NCBI GenBank assembly: GCA_905182985.1
Contig: CAJJDN010000013.1
Coordinates: 421,441-485,440 of the forward strand
Source of the DNA: Paramecium sonneborni
Taxonomy: Eukaryota > Ciliophora > Oligohymenophorea > Peniculida > Parameciidae
Direction: 5' to 3'
Length of the DNA: 64,000 nucleotides
Position 1 is the stretch's first letter. Each line of letters opens with the position of its first letter. The notes below the pieces were generated by a model, which worked only from the letters and a program-made list of their open reading frames with translations, was not told the origin of the DNA and did no database searches. A program made the position numbers and the translations under genes. Positions 51,614 through 63,544 of this stretch are shown one piece after another.

Positions 51614-52632
51614 ATGAGTGATCATAATAAAGATAAGCAATTTTATGAAAATTAAAGTAAGGAGTTAAGAGTTAAATATTAAAAAGCAAAGGATGGATCA
51701 TGTAATAGTGAATTTAAAGAATATAGCAACATCTGAACATAACCCTAAAAGAGATAAAGCATAAAAAGTATTGTTCCTTATAATGATTTTATACTCAATC
51801 ATTTTGGTTACTTTTGTATTACTGTTATATTGGGTAAGAGATTTTCGATACTTTTGTTTTAATGTGCTTAATGATTTTAATGAGTAGGGTAAATTTATTA
51901 TAAAAATATAGATAGGGCAATACATAGGTGCTTTTTATATAGGAATGATTGGTTTATGGTTTGTTTTAACAGGCTTTAATGTTGTTTTATATGATATTTT
52001 AGCAGGATTCTTAATTCAGCCTTTTTGGTTTGCTCTATTCACAGTTTCCTTAGCCAAATTCTTAGCAAAGTATAAATTATTAAATATAATTATATAGATA
52101 TCTTGGCTTTTTGATAGGAAGATATGCTGTTAGAAGTTTTATTTATACAGCTATGAATGAAAACATTTACTTTATTACTTGTTATTTAGCTACAGAACGT
52201 AAACCTACGAAAGTTATGTATCTTATTTAATTTTTGGCCATTCCAACAATCTTTAAAACTTATGCTTGTGGTTTATTTAGAATAACTCATTGGGAATTTA
52301 TTCATCCAACTTTTTTTGGCACAGTTGTTTGGGCTGGATTCTGGGTTTATATGGGATCTAATTTAGATTCACTTGCTGATGTATTATAATCAGGAGATAC
52401 TAGTAATTATGTTCCACTTTGGTTAAAATTAATTATGGTTATCATAGTTATTTTTATAATTTATTATTTTATTAGATTGACAAATTCCATTTATACAGAA
52501 ATTTAAAATGATGCAAGTTTAGCTGATTTAAGCCATATTTTAGAAAAAGAAGATGAAGAATAAGAAAAACTCTTAATTTATAATGAAGAAACTTAAATCT
52601 AAGAAGAAAATGAACCCAGTAATAATAGATGA
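51614..52632 (+). CDS. VTT/SNARE-associated (DedA, TMEM41/TMEM64/TVP38-type) membrane protein
   Basis: 321 aa with introns of 25 and 28 nt, exact multiple of three. Hydrophilic start, first helix VLFLIMILYSIILVTFVLLLYW, re-entrant-type hydrophobic segments, then the VTT core AKYLGFLIGRYAVRSF, FLAIPTIFKTYACGLFRI, and HWEFIHPTFFGTVVWAGFWVY. A last helix precedes an acidic tail (EKEDEEQEKL). The GR and the Pro/Gly of the re-entrant loops are as in the family. VTT proteins act as lipid scramblases or in Golgi/ER membrane organisation and autophagosome formation; which one applies here cannot be told. Confidence 0.78.
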
Positions 52633-53558
52633 ATTTTCAATTTATAAAAAGTTTATTTTAAAAAATAAATATATCAAAATATATTAGATTAAAATCTTAC
52701 TTTATTTTAATGATTCTTAATAATTTTTATTGAATACTTTTAGTTTTGTCTTCATTTTGAATAATTACTCACTTATAATTTGTCAAACAATTTTTAGTAA
52801 AAAAGTAAAATAGTAATTTTTATAACAATAAAAAAATTTTCGTTGAATTTTCAAAGTCTTAAATTAGAGGTTCTTTTTAAATGATTTTTGTTTTTTTATA
52901 TCTAATTTATTATTTCTATTTGATAAATTCAACACTAATTTTATTCTTAATTGAGTTTGAGAATATTTTTAATTCTATTTTTTTCTCTTTACTCGCAAAA
53001 ATCTCTAAATAAACCTTTTTATTAATGAAATAAGGAAATACAAATGATCAATGTTTTTATTTAAAAAATCATTAAAAATTAGTAATAACGTTCTTCTACA
53101 TAATTAGTGATATTTATATATTTTTAAAATTTAAATAAGTTTATGTCAAATAAATTTTTTTAATTATCATGATTCCAATAATAATCTTGTTATATTAATC
53201 AGGTTTATGAAATGCCAGATTATTTCAATCAATAATTATTTACTTTAATGAGTATTTCAAAATCCTCTTATAGAACTTTTACATGTTAGAAATATATTAA
53301 ATTCTATTTTACTAATAAAAATCGAGGCTGTGAAAAAAAATGAACAACAGTAACTAAAAATCTATTTTTATTAAAGACGATTTGTTAAAAACACTTCAAT
53401 TAGGAGCTTTTTGATTGGAACTAGAATGTGATGTAGCCTTATGTAATTATGAAAACAAAATCATTTACGAATATGATAGTAATTTAAAAGTTAATTAGTA
53501 TTTCAATCTATTAATTTTAACAAAATTTTAAATAAATTGAATAAAATATATATATAAC
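52633..53558. other. 0.9-kb convergent intergenic interval
   Basis: Between the stops of the VTT and arrestin genes. AT-rich, no frame with protein-like composition, no RNA gene recognised. Confidence 0.6.
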
Positions 53559-55503
53559 TCAAAATTATTTTTATTGGATTTCATTTTTTCTACATTAAGT
53601 GCTCGATCTTTCACCAGTTTTACCATCTAAGGTATCAACTGATGTAGCATCATTAAATTAGACTTTAATTTATTTATATTCTTTTTAATCTGTCTGATCA
53701 ATTGAATTTGAAAGTGATCTGTTTTATTTTAAGATAGTTGGTTTTTTTTTGTTTTCTTTTTCTTCAGGATTAATTTTTATACTATCATTTTCTTCTTATT
53801 TAATAATAACTTTTTAAAATGAGCCATAAGGTTCAATTGGATAAAATTATTATTAAAATTATTTATTTTATTATTCATTTTATTATTCATCATTATCTTC
53901 TTATTGATGATTTTTTCTAATATAAGATGAAGAGAGTGCATTATTAAGATTATATTAAGTACCTTTACTGTCTTATTCTTCTTTAATTGTTTATAGTTAA
54001 TCTTATATACCGTTATCTAATTTAGCTTCTTCTATATTTTGGTTAGGTAAATAAATATCATTTTTATTGCCTTACTAAAAGATAGTTTTTGGTTGTTATT
54101 ATTTTTCAGATTGATTAATATTTATACTAACATTATTTAAATTGACTCCATCAATTTCTTCAATTAATTTATCTTCATCATCATTATCATCTTCTATTTC
54201 ATATTATTATTTAAACATCAATTATTCTAATGCTCCTTTCTAATCCTTTAAAGCACCTTCATCCAAACTCTCAACAGGATAATATTTTCTATCAGGTCCT
54301 TAATAACCATCTTACTCACCATAACCTGCATAATTATGATCTCCATAAATAAACTTTTTTATTACACTTAAATTAATTTTTTAATTTGTCTCAGCAACAG
54401 ATCCAATCATACTTATATTCTCCATAGATTAAAATATATTATCTTTCTCTCTTTTTTATTATTAAATTAATATTAATGGAATAGGAACTATTAAATCTTC
54501 TTAACTCATAAATAATCTTTTTCCAAAAATAACTTTTAATGTTATCATATATTAAAATATAATTCTTTTGGTTTTTATAGAACTTTAAGGAAATATAGAA
54601 GTGCTTTTTGTAGGTTTTCCATTAGGTAAACTCAATGTTGTTTTTACCTCCTTTTATTCACCAGCTTGTATCTACTCTATTATTATGTAGTTATTTTTTA
54701 CAATTTAATTCTTAATCAAATAAATCAAAATAATTTGATAATTTACGTTTTTACTATTTATATAAAATTAGTAATTGAGCAGAAACTTAGAATTTGAATT
54801 TTTGAATTGAATAACTTGATTAACTATTATCAACTTGAATAACCAGATTAATGTTTTCTCCAAAAACATAACATGGCTTATTTAGTTATATTTTAACTTT
54901 TGTACCCTATGATTTAAAATTCAATGTTACCCCACTCTGAAAGCAACATCTTTTTACTATTTTTGATTCTCCTGTATGTTCCATTGATAAAGCAGGTTAT
55001 AATTAAGCTCTTTAAAGTAGATGAACTACTACTCTATGCTTTTTTGGAGGTTTATATAAATATTTCTCATCTTCACTTTATATAGTAACTGAGAGAAAAT
55101 ATAAGATTCTACACTGCACCTATTTATAATAGTTTATTGTAAAACTAGGTGTAAGATTTGGAACTTCAATCTCAAAATATTTCCTACAGGCTATTATTGG
55201 CATTTTTCTATTGTTTAATTCTACAATACTTTCCAAAATCTGCTATTTTCTTTTATTTTTTATAAATGAACTATTTGAAACTGAAAAATTGATTATATTA
55301 ATCTAATTGGTTAACTTTTTCTTAGCCACAAAGCTAATATAAATATCAGATATTTTTACTTTCAGGTAGATAATACCTGCATTTATATCTTTCGTCTTTA
55401 CTTTTATATATATCACTCCTTTTATTATATCGCCTGGAAAATAACTTGGTTTATCAATTTTTATTGATATTTAAGCTTGCTCTAAAGTAAGGATGAAAAC
55501 CAT
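53559..55503 (-). CDS. Arrestin-domain protein with acidic Q/N-rich tail
   Basis: 639 aa with one 25-nt intron; exact multiple of three. Residues 1-170 form an arrestin N domain (ISIKIDKPSYFPGDIIKGVIYIKV, then FTINYYKQVQCRILYFLSV). Residues 190-330 form the C domain (VKIQLNKPCYVFGENINLVIQVDN, SIQKFKFQVSA). The remaining 300 residues are disordered, rich in Q, N, E and D. Arrestins of this alpha type act as adaptors in endocytosis and ubiquitylation of membrane proteins. The gene is complete in duplication D copy 1. Confidence 0.8.
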
Positions 55504-55569
55504 TATATTAATAAATTAATAAAGTATAAATTAAATACAATTTGTTATAAATAAAGGAAGTTTATTTGT
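54470..55569. repeat. Direct duplication D, copy 1 (contig-end overlap)
   Basis: 1100 nt recurring at 55571-56670 after a single N at 55570. It includes the 5' two-thirds of the arrestin gene and its upstream region. No difference seen by eye. Confidence 0.9.
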
Positions 55570-55570
55570 N

Positions 55571-56604
55571 ATATTAATGGAATAGGAACTATTAAATCTT
55601 CTTAACTCATAAATAATCTTTTTCCAAAAATAACTTTTAATGTTATCATATATTAAAATATAATTCTTTTGGTTTTTATAGAACTTTAAGGAAATATAGA
55701 AGTGCTTTTTGTAGGTTTTCCATTAGGTAAACTCAATGTTGTTTTTACCTCCTTTTATTCACCAGCTTGTATCTACTCTATTATTATGTAGTTATTTTTT
55801 ACAATTTAATTCTTAATCAAATAAATCAAAATAATTTGATAATTTACGTTTTTACTATTTATATAAAATTAGTAATTGAGCAGAAACTTAGAATTTGAAT
55901 TTTTGAATTGAATAACTTGATTAACTATTATCAACTTGAATAACCAGATTAATGTTTTCTCCAAAAACATAACATGGCTTATTTAGTTATATTTTAACTT
56001 TTGTACCCTATGATTTAAAATTCAATGTTACCCCACTCTGAAAGCAACATCTTTTTACTATTTTTGATTCTCCTGTATGTTCCATTGATAAAGCAGGTTA
56101 TAATTAAGCTCTTTAAAGTAGATGAACTACTACTCTATGCTTTTTTGGAGGTTTATATAAATATTTCTCATCTTCACTTTATATAGTAACTGAGAGAAAA
56201 TATAAGATTCTACACTGCACCTATTTATAATAGTTTATTGTAAAACTAGGTGTAAGATTTGGAACTTCAATCTCAAAATATTTCCTACAGGCTATTATTG
56301 GCATTTTTCTATTGTTTAATTCTACAATACTTTCCAAAATCTGCTATTTTCTTTTATTTTTTATAAATGAACTATTTGAAACTGAAAAATTGATTATATT
56401 AATCTAATTGGTTAACTTTTTCTTAGCCACAAAGCTAATATAAATATCAGATATTTTTACTTTCAGGTAGATAATACCTGCATTTATATCTTTCGTCTTT
56501 ACTTTTATATATATCACTCCTTTTATTATATCGCCTGGAAAATAACTTGGTTTATCAATTTTTATTGATATTTAAGCTTGCTCTAAAGTAAGGATGAAAA
56601 CCAT
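55571..56604 (-). pseudogene. Arrestin gene, 5' part duplicated and cut at the N
   Basis: Same sequence as 54470-55503 with the ATG at 56602-56604, ending at the contig boundary before the C-terminal tail. Assembly duplicate, not a second gene, if the overlap reading is correct. Confidence 0.75.
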
Positions 56605-56670
56605 TATATTAATAAATTAATAAAGTATAAATTAAATACAATTTGTTATAAATAAAGGAAGTTTATTTGT
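55571..56670. repeat. Direct duplication D, copy 2
   Basis: Second copy, continuous on its right with the EF-hand gene region. Collapse would place the arrestin start about 130 nt downstream of the EF-hand gene stop. Confidence 0.9.
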
Positions 56671-56733
56671 ATTGAATATTAGATTTATTTAGCTATAAAA
56701 ATATAATAAGCAAATAACTTAAATTATAAGTAA

Positions 56734-58588
56734 TCAATCAATATAATTTATATCTCCACAACACATCATCAGTAATGCCTTAGAAGCTTAACTTCTACTT
56801 TCTATAAGTAATCTTATTTTTTCAATAGGAATTTCTTCATCATAATCCATTTCAACAGCCTAAATATTTTAATAATATATACATCAAAAATAGATTTAGT
56901 TACAATATCAACCATATTATTAGTACAAGGTTCTCCAATATTATATTTCATAATTGAATCCATCATCATTTCACATCTTTAAGATATTTCTTAGTAAGAA
57001 AGTAATCCATTACCATTTTCATCAATTAACTAATTAAAGCAAAAAATACTTTTAAAATTAATTCAATTTTTTTATCATTACTCTTAGCTGTAATTAAATT
57101 TATAATTTAAAGAAAACCTTCAAAATCTAAACTATTTTCTACTGCAAACAAATTAAATAATTAATCAATCACTCCTGCTGGAGCCATTGATAATTCATTT
57201 AAACCTGCAGCAAATGAATCTCTACTTATTCCATTTGGTAGCACTACATTTATATTTATTTTATACTTTCTTTTGTCATTCCTGGTATTTATGTACATTC
57301 AAAACTTAATAATGCTTTATATCTTGAATATATTTCATGTATTTCGCTTCTATTTAAACCAGTTTTTTCCATTAATTTTGGAATATTATAATATGTAGCT
57401 AATGGTTGTGATTATGCTATATATAAAGGAAACTTAGTAAATTAATTTTTGTATGTTTGATTTTTAGTTTATGTTTTCGCTATTGTACTACATTAACTTT
57501 TAAAATTAGACAGTTTTAAATCTATCTATTTATGTTATTTTACATTTTTTTTAGTTTTATTTTATATTTTTATTTAAACCTTATTTTTCCAAAATATCTT
57601 AAATTGTTTCAGATTTTACTTCCATTTTATAATCTTTTAAACTTTCATCTAATCTATTTCTTATCAATTATATTTCTTCATTTTCTTCAGTTTTTAAAAT
57701 ATGCATCTATTTTTTTAAACTTTAATCAAATTTTTATTATAAATCATTTGAAGTATTAGACTTCTAAAATTATTATTATTTAGGTCTTGCTGTTGTTGGA
57801 ATAATTAAATTTTCCATAGGACTACAAATATCATTGCTTTCAATTACTTCTTAAAATAGTTCTTTATCTTATAAAAATTTAAGAAGTTCATCTGTAGAAT
57901 TAATATATTATATAATGTTCAAAATTTAATTTTGTCTCTCAATTTAGAATTCAATACTATGAAAAGCAAATAAAATTTCCCAAAAATCCATAATTGATTT
58001 ATTACCCAAAAATACTAGTTTGCAGTTTTGTGGAATTTCCTCAAAAAAGTTAATTTATTGATAATCAAATATGGCTAATTAATTATGAAGTCTAGTAGCA
58101 CCTAAAGCTATTTAAGCTTCAAGTATTAACTTCTTCTTTTTTAAATAAATATCATCTTCCTTGTATTTACTATTTACTTTTGATCTACTCATTTGCATAA
58201 TTTTTAATTAGCTTATATCATTTGTTGGTTGTTTAACAATATAAATATGATCAAGATTTTTTCTAAAGTTAATTTCATGAGGTGTCAAACAACGCATACT
58301 TGGTCTATAGCTTTTACAAGGAGATAATGAAAATTATTATGTTATGTTAAATCCATCTAAATTTCTTGAAGATTGTGAGATTGCAGGTACATTAGTCTTA
58401 CTGTTTTAATTTGGCTTAGTATAAACCTTTTTTCTTGGCGATTAGAGGGTTTCCTTTTGAGTAACCAATCTAGGTGAAAATAATCCTTAAATATTTGGAA
58501 GTGTTGGTAGAGGAGGAGATTCATAATTCCCTGTCAAACTAATTTATTGTAGCTTAATTCTTTTTCCAAAGAATTATGTCTATTGCAT
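56734..58588 (-). CDS. Calcineurin-B/recoverin-type EF-hand domain on a long N-terminal extension
   Basis: Modelled as one gene of 588 aa with introns of 22, 23, 20 and 23 nt. The first 390 residues are a Pro/Ser/Gln-rich segment (YESPPLPTLPN) followed by a helical region (KLILEAQIALGATRLHNQL, MDFWEILFAFHSIEF). The C-terminal 200 resemble calcineurin B-like proteins: LNRSEIHEIYSRYKALL, LDFEGFLQIINLI, and the EF-hand DENGNGLLSYQE. Only this loop looks fully calcium-competent. The link depends on the 22-nt intron near 57510. Without it there would be two overlapping same-strand genes (57335-58588 and 56734-57372), which seems less likely. Function probably calcium sensing. Confidence 0.68.
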
Positions 58589-58925
58589 TTTCTGTATAAT
58601 ATTTATTATAATGATATCTTAAAATGATAAATAATTCTGTTCATATTAAATTTCAATTAGTTTTCTTATTCTTAACCTTTATAAAAATAAAAATAGATAA
58701 GCAAAGAGTAGCATACTTTCATGTATTATTTTACTGAAAATTATATAAAAAAAAACTTAATTTTATCTTGAAACTAAGCCCTAATTTGTGTACTATATTA
58801 CTGTACCAATATTCTCTTGATTATGACATACTTCAGAATACAATTTAAGTGTAAATAAATTAAGTTCAAAAAAATATTCAAAGCTTTATCACAAAAATAA
58901 AAATAAATAAATATATTATGTATAA
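58589..58925. other. Intergenic, AT-rich
   Basis: 337 nt between two same-strand genes, no supported feature. Confidence 0.55.
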
Positions 58926-60848
58926 TCAAAATTAAATCAATTTCTAAAATTTGAACTCTTGTATATCTTTTTTTTTTTATGATAATTTATTTGATTTAAA
59001 TTATATTGATCTATTAGTAGTAAGATTTTCTTTATGATAAGACCGAATATGAAGTGATAATTGAGTTTTAGGGGTGCTTAATTCTTTTTTTAAAGCATTT
59101 TCAGATGTTGTTCTCTATATCTTTTCATATGATTTAGTTAAATTAAGTTAAGCAACTTTTTTTTAGATGATTTTTGAAAGGGATATAGAATCTGATTATT
59201 CTTATTAAATATTATGACTTTTAGTATGTTTTCGATTCATTCCTTTATATTTCTTATTTAAATGATATTTTATTTATTTATCTATAAACTTACTTATATT
59301 TTTCCTTTTTTCCTCTTTTCTTTCTTCACTTTATTCAGAAACTTTACTAAAAAATTTTTGAGAACATTTGCGATTTGGAGAAGAAATGCAATTTTCTTCA
59401 TTAACAAAAAAATTATGTTTATGAGGTATTAAATTAGAATATTTTTTAAGTTATATGGTTTCAATTATACTTAAAGTTGAATTGACAGTTTTAAGTTGGT
59501 CTTTATAATAATCTTTTTTAATTTTATCATCAGTTTTAAATATTTATTTTCTTAATTAGGTTTTTAGTCTCTCTATTTTCTAATTTTGATAGTAATTTGT
59601 TTTTAATTGATTCAGATCTAAATTTAATGAATATTATTCATCTTAACTATCATTCTTCCAATTTTATACATTATTAATTAAATTCTACTAAATATTAAAC
59701 TTAATCTTTTAAGAATTTTTATATTCTTCAACATTTCCATACATTTCTAAAAGATCAATAAAAAGATTATATTTAATTTTATAATAAACAGTCTCCATTC
59801 TTGCTTTAGCTTAAGTAATTCTATTAGGAATATTGTTTATATGTTCATAATCTCCAAAGAATTAGCCAGAATTAATGACAGCAATAATTTAAAACTTTGT
59901 TACTAAATTTTAAGATAAACTTGATTAAACCTTATTAAATTTAATAATTTCAACTTCTCCAGTTACAACTAAATAAATATATTCATCTAAATTTCCTGTT
60001 TAGAAAATACTTTATCCGCATAGAGATGTATATTATTCAAAGCTAGATAAAGCTATTAATTTTTATTTTTGTTCCCAATCTTAAAATAGTGGAATAGTAT
60101 TAATAAATTATAGCTTTTTAGCAGTCAATTCATTCTAATGTTTTCCAATTACATCTTAGTACATTTCATATGATAATTAAGCTACAAAAACATCTGTTTT
60201 AGCTACTACTGTTGCAGTTCTAGAAACTCTTTGTTCTATTGCAATTTCTCCAAAGACTTCTCCAAACTTTTTCATGGCAACCAATCTAAACTCTTAAAAT
60301 TAAATTTCTTATATATCCCTAAAATCACTTAGCTATATTATTTATTTAATACTGGCAAATCAAATTTTAAATTTCTTAACTTTGTTTTGATTTTGGAACA
60401 AATATTCCAACTTCTCCTGATAGTAAAAAATACATTTTTCTTCCTGGTTCTCCTTAACGAAAAATTACATTAAAAGCTTTGTATTTTTCAACTGTCATAA
60501 ATCGAAAAATGTCTAAACATTTATTACCCTCAAGTTTATCCTTAAATTTACTAAAATTTATTTAACTTAATTTTTTTACCCAATATATGGAAAATAATCT
60601 TCAAAATATTTTTTCAATGTTTCTAGTTATTCTTAATTCCTTAGTAACTAATGCAATTTCAAAATATTAATAATTTTTGTAGTGGTGATAGACTATCCAT
60701 TCGCATTCTTTTTTAAGATCTAAACATATTTTGTCATAAATGCTTTATCTTCATTGCTTTCATGATGAATATTTAATTAATTTAAACTCCTAAATTATGA
60801 AGGAGAAATTTATTTAAGTAATCTGGGAGGTTAGAGCATAGAATTCAT
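58926..60848 (-). CDS. Protein with two cyclic-nucleotide-binding domains
   Basis: 622 aa with introns of 29 and 25 nt, exact multiple of three. After a 130-residue N-terminus the first CNB domain reads DIFRFMTVEKYKAFNVIFRQG, GRKMYFLLSGEVGIF, and the phosphate-binding cassette FGEIAIEQRVSRTATV with Glu and Arg in place. The second follows (FEQYTSLCGQSIFQTG, YLVVTGEVEII, then GQFFGDYEHINN), where the cassette lacks the usual Glu pattern and may be weak. The last 240 residues are basic and coiled-coil. There is no kinase-inhibitor site or channel segment, so it is neither a classic PKA regulatory subunit nor a channel. A cAMP/cGMP sensor role in cilia is plausible. Confidence 0.82.
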
Positions 60849-61024
60849 AGAAAAATAGTTACTTGCAAATTTGGGCTTTAGAATAACTATTTCTAAAATA
60901 ATAATTATTTAATCAATATGCTAGAATTCTGTTTAATACCAATGAGCAAAATTAAGTTCATAGTTTATTAAAATTAATATGAGTTAATTAATAAATAAAT
61001 AAATAAATGCATAAAAATTAAAAT

Positions 61025-61627
61025 ATGAAAAGATAAAAAAGATCAAAAGAAAGATATATTTTTGAAGCTAGTAATCTAGTTTAATAATGGAGAGATTTAT
61101 TTTCAAATGGCTACACAGATTATGCAGGCAACTTAATTAAACCAACATTAAATTAAGCAGCTAATCTTGTAGGCTGTTCAAAAAAAACTTTAGAAGATTA
61201 TTATAGCGTTTTTAGAAGGGCATCTAAGATTATAGATATAAGTTAATGCTTATAAAAAAAAATGGGATATTTAAGATAAGTTTTAAAATATGGGATAGAA
61301 AATTTAAATGTTGCTACACCAGTTTAAGGAGAAATAGAAGAAATAGAAGAGAAAAATTATTACAATGATAGTTGGAATAATTTAATTATTGAAGCTGAGG
61401 ATCAAAATAATGAAGATTCAAATCTTAATACTGATAGATATATAGTTGATACATAAATAGAATATGAAAGATCACCAATTCTCTATGATAGAAATTAAAA
61501 TGGATATTGTGATTAAGAATATTGCCTAACAGAAAAAAATTCAATTTAAAATTGGAAGGAAATATAAATTGTAGAAGAAAACGATATGGCTATCCAAAAC
61601 TAAAATGAAAATTTCTTTGATTTCTGA
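61025..61627 (+). CDS. Ciliate-type putative DNA-binding protein (helix-turn-helix-like)
   Basis: 200 aa, intronless. The N-terminal 100 residues hold a pattern I recall from many ciliate and protist nuclear proteins: a basic start, FEASNLVQQWRDLFSNG, LNQAANLVGCSKKTLEDYY, then FRRASKIID. This looks like a short helical DNA-binding module in which AANLVGCSKKTLEDYY is the turn and recognition helix. The C-terminal half is acidic and disordered. Function inferred only: possibly a transcription or chromatin factor. It is divergent from the cyclic-nucleotide gene (176 nt between starts). Confidence 0.68.
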
Positions 61628-61793
61628 TTTTTTTACTCTCTTTTATTTAAAAATGGAATATACATAATTTATGATAGAATTAGAAAAATATATTTTAGTA
61701 TAATAGATTATTTAGATTAAGTAAATAAATTATTCGGATTAACATTTTTTTTCTTATAAACATTTTATGTATTTTTTTAATTATAATTGATTA

Positions 61794-63544
61794 ATGGGTA
61801 GTGTTTCTTCACATGCAGCATAAGATGAGAATGGTAACCTAAGTAGTCTTCCTATGCATTTAAGGAAAATGGAATTAAAATTTGATATATCAAGAGAGGT
61901 GGATCCAGCATTAAAATAATTACTATATTGTATTTTAATTTTATGAATATAGGGTCATTATCTGAAATAAGAGCTGTTTATGAATAGTTTTAAAGAAGAA
62001 CTTCACTTCCATTTATAGATAAGAGTTTATTTTGCAAAATAGTTCCATTTTCTCGTCCAAATGCAGGATATATATTTGATAATTTTTGCAGAAAATCAAA
62101 ACTTTTATCTATTTATGAACTTATTTGTGTATTAACAATATGTTCATATACTTAACATATTCATAAAATACATTGTAAAAAAATTAATGTTATACTAGTT
62201 TTATATATTGTTTTTGATTTAGATTGTAATGGAAATATAAGTTTAAATGAATTACTTATAATTATTAAATCAATTATAATAGGTTATTGTAAATTAACAA
62301 ATGCTGATTTGCCTCCTTATGTATAATTAGAGAAATTTGCGAAATTAATGTTTTTAAAAAGTGATATTCAAGTAGATAATTAATTAGAGTTAAGCGAGTA
62401 AAATTTAATATTTATATATAAGAATTATAGAATGGTTGGAGAAAGAAAATGATATTGGAAAAGATTTATTTTCATTGTATGAACCAAAATAAAAAGTTTA
62501 AGAGCCTTTTGAGGTTTTTAAATCATTTAAACCTTATTCAGAATAAGAAGCAGCAGACATGTTAGAAATGATTACAAAAGCAAATAAAAATGAATACTTT
62601 ATGAAAAGTCTAAATGATAAATTAAATCAAAGATATCAAGAAAGTTATAAAGCTTCAACTAAAAGTGTTAGATAACTCTAAATCAGAACGAAATAATCAG
62701 CTTCTCATAGTTCATTGCCTAAGATTTCAACATAAACAAAGCCTTAAATTTTGGAGGATGAAATTGATGAATTATAAATACTAGAAAAAGCTATTGGAGA
62801 TCATTCTAGAAAAATATAAAGATATGATTCACCTGCAATAAGATTTATTACTTAACGTGATGGTACTTCTAGAAGAGTAATTGTTCCAACTAAAATTATG
62901 AAGAATATTATCATTACTAAAGGTTGTACTTTAACTAGAAATGAAATCTTTAAATTAAAGAGTTATTTCGATAGTCTTTCAGATAAAAATTAAGTTATTT
63001 AAGTTAAAGAATTCACCAAGTCTTTTTAAAACAAACCACATATGAAAAGAGTGACTGCAAGTTTATATAATTATTTAGATTCTAAATAAAAAGGTTTTGT
63101 TACTTTTGATTAATTAATGTTGAAATTATATCCTTCTCTTACATAGGAATAATTGAAAACCATTAATTAATGGATTTAATAATATAATGAGGTTTTTGCT
63201 AAGAGTTCTAAAGAGAGTTTGGAAATGGAATTTCTTAGAGTTGAAAAATAACCAACAAAAAGAAGAAGGATACTTCCAAAATAAAGTATGATTAGAGTTA
63301 AATAATTATTTAATTTGATTGATTAAGAAGGGAAAGGATGTATTTATATTATTTTATCCATTTAGTTATATCAATTGAAGATATGAAAAAGACTTTCACT
63401 TATGGTTTTACAGAAAAAGAAGTTGAAATTCTATTTTAATAACATGATAATGATCATGATGGAAAACTTTGCATGGATGATTTAGTCAGAATAATTTTGC
63501 CTCCTGATTATGAAATAGAAGAAGAAACTGAAGAAAATTCTTGA
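61794..63544 (+). CDS. N-myristoylation-type EF-hand calcium-binding protein
   Basis: 550 aa with introns of 23, 24, 25 and 26 nt, exact multiple of three. It begins MGSVSSHAA, a good N-myristoylation site. EF-hand loops: DLDCNGNISLNE in the first half and DNDHDGKLCMDD near the end, plus two degenerate ones. The first 200 residues resemble calcineurin B/NCS proteins (LPFIDKSLFCKIVPF); a 150-residue Lys/Ser/Gln-rich linker separates them from a second EF-hand pair (DSKQKGFVTFDQ). So two EF-hand lobes are joined by a long linker, longer than classic calcium sensors. A membrane-tethered calcium sensor is the likely role. Confidence 0.8.

Noticed and set aside
57532..57759. Plus-strand Phe/Leu-rich frame of 75 codons
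   Set aside because: Antisense shadow of the EF-hand extension gene.
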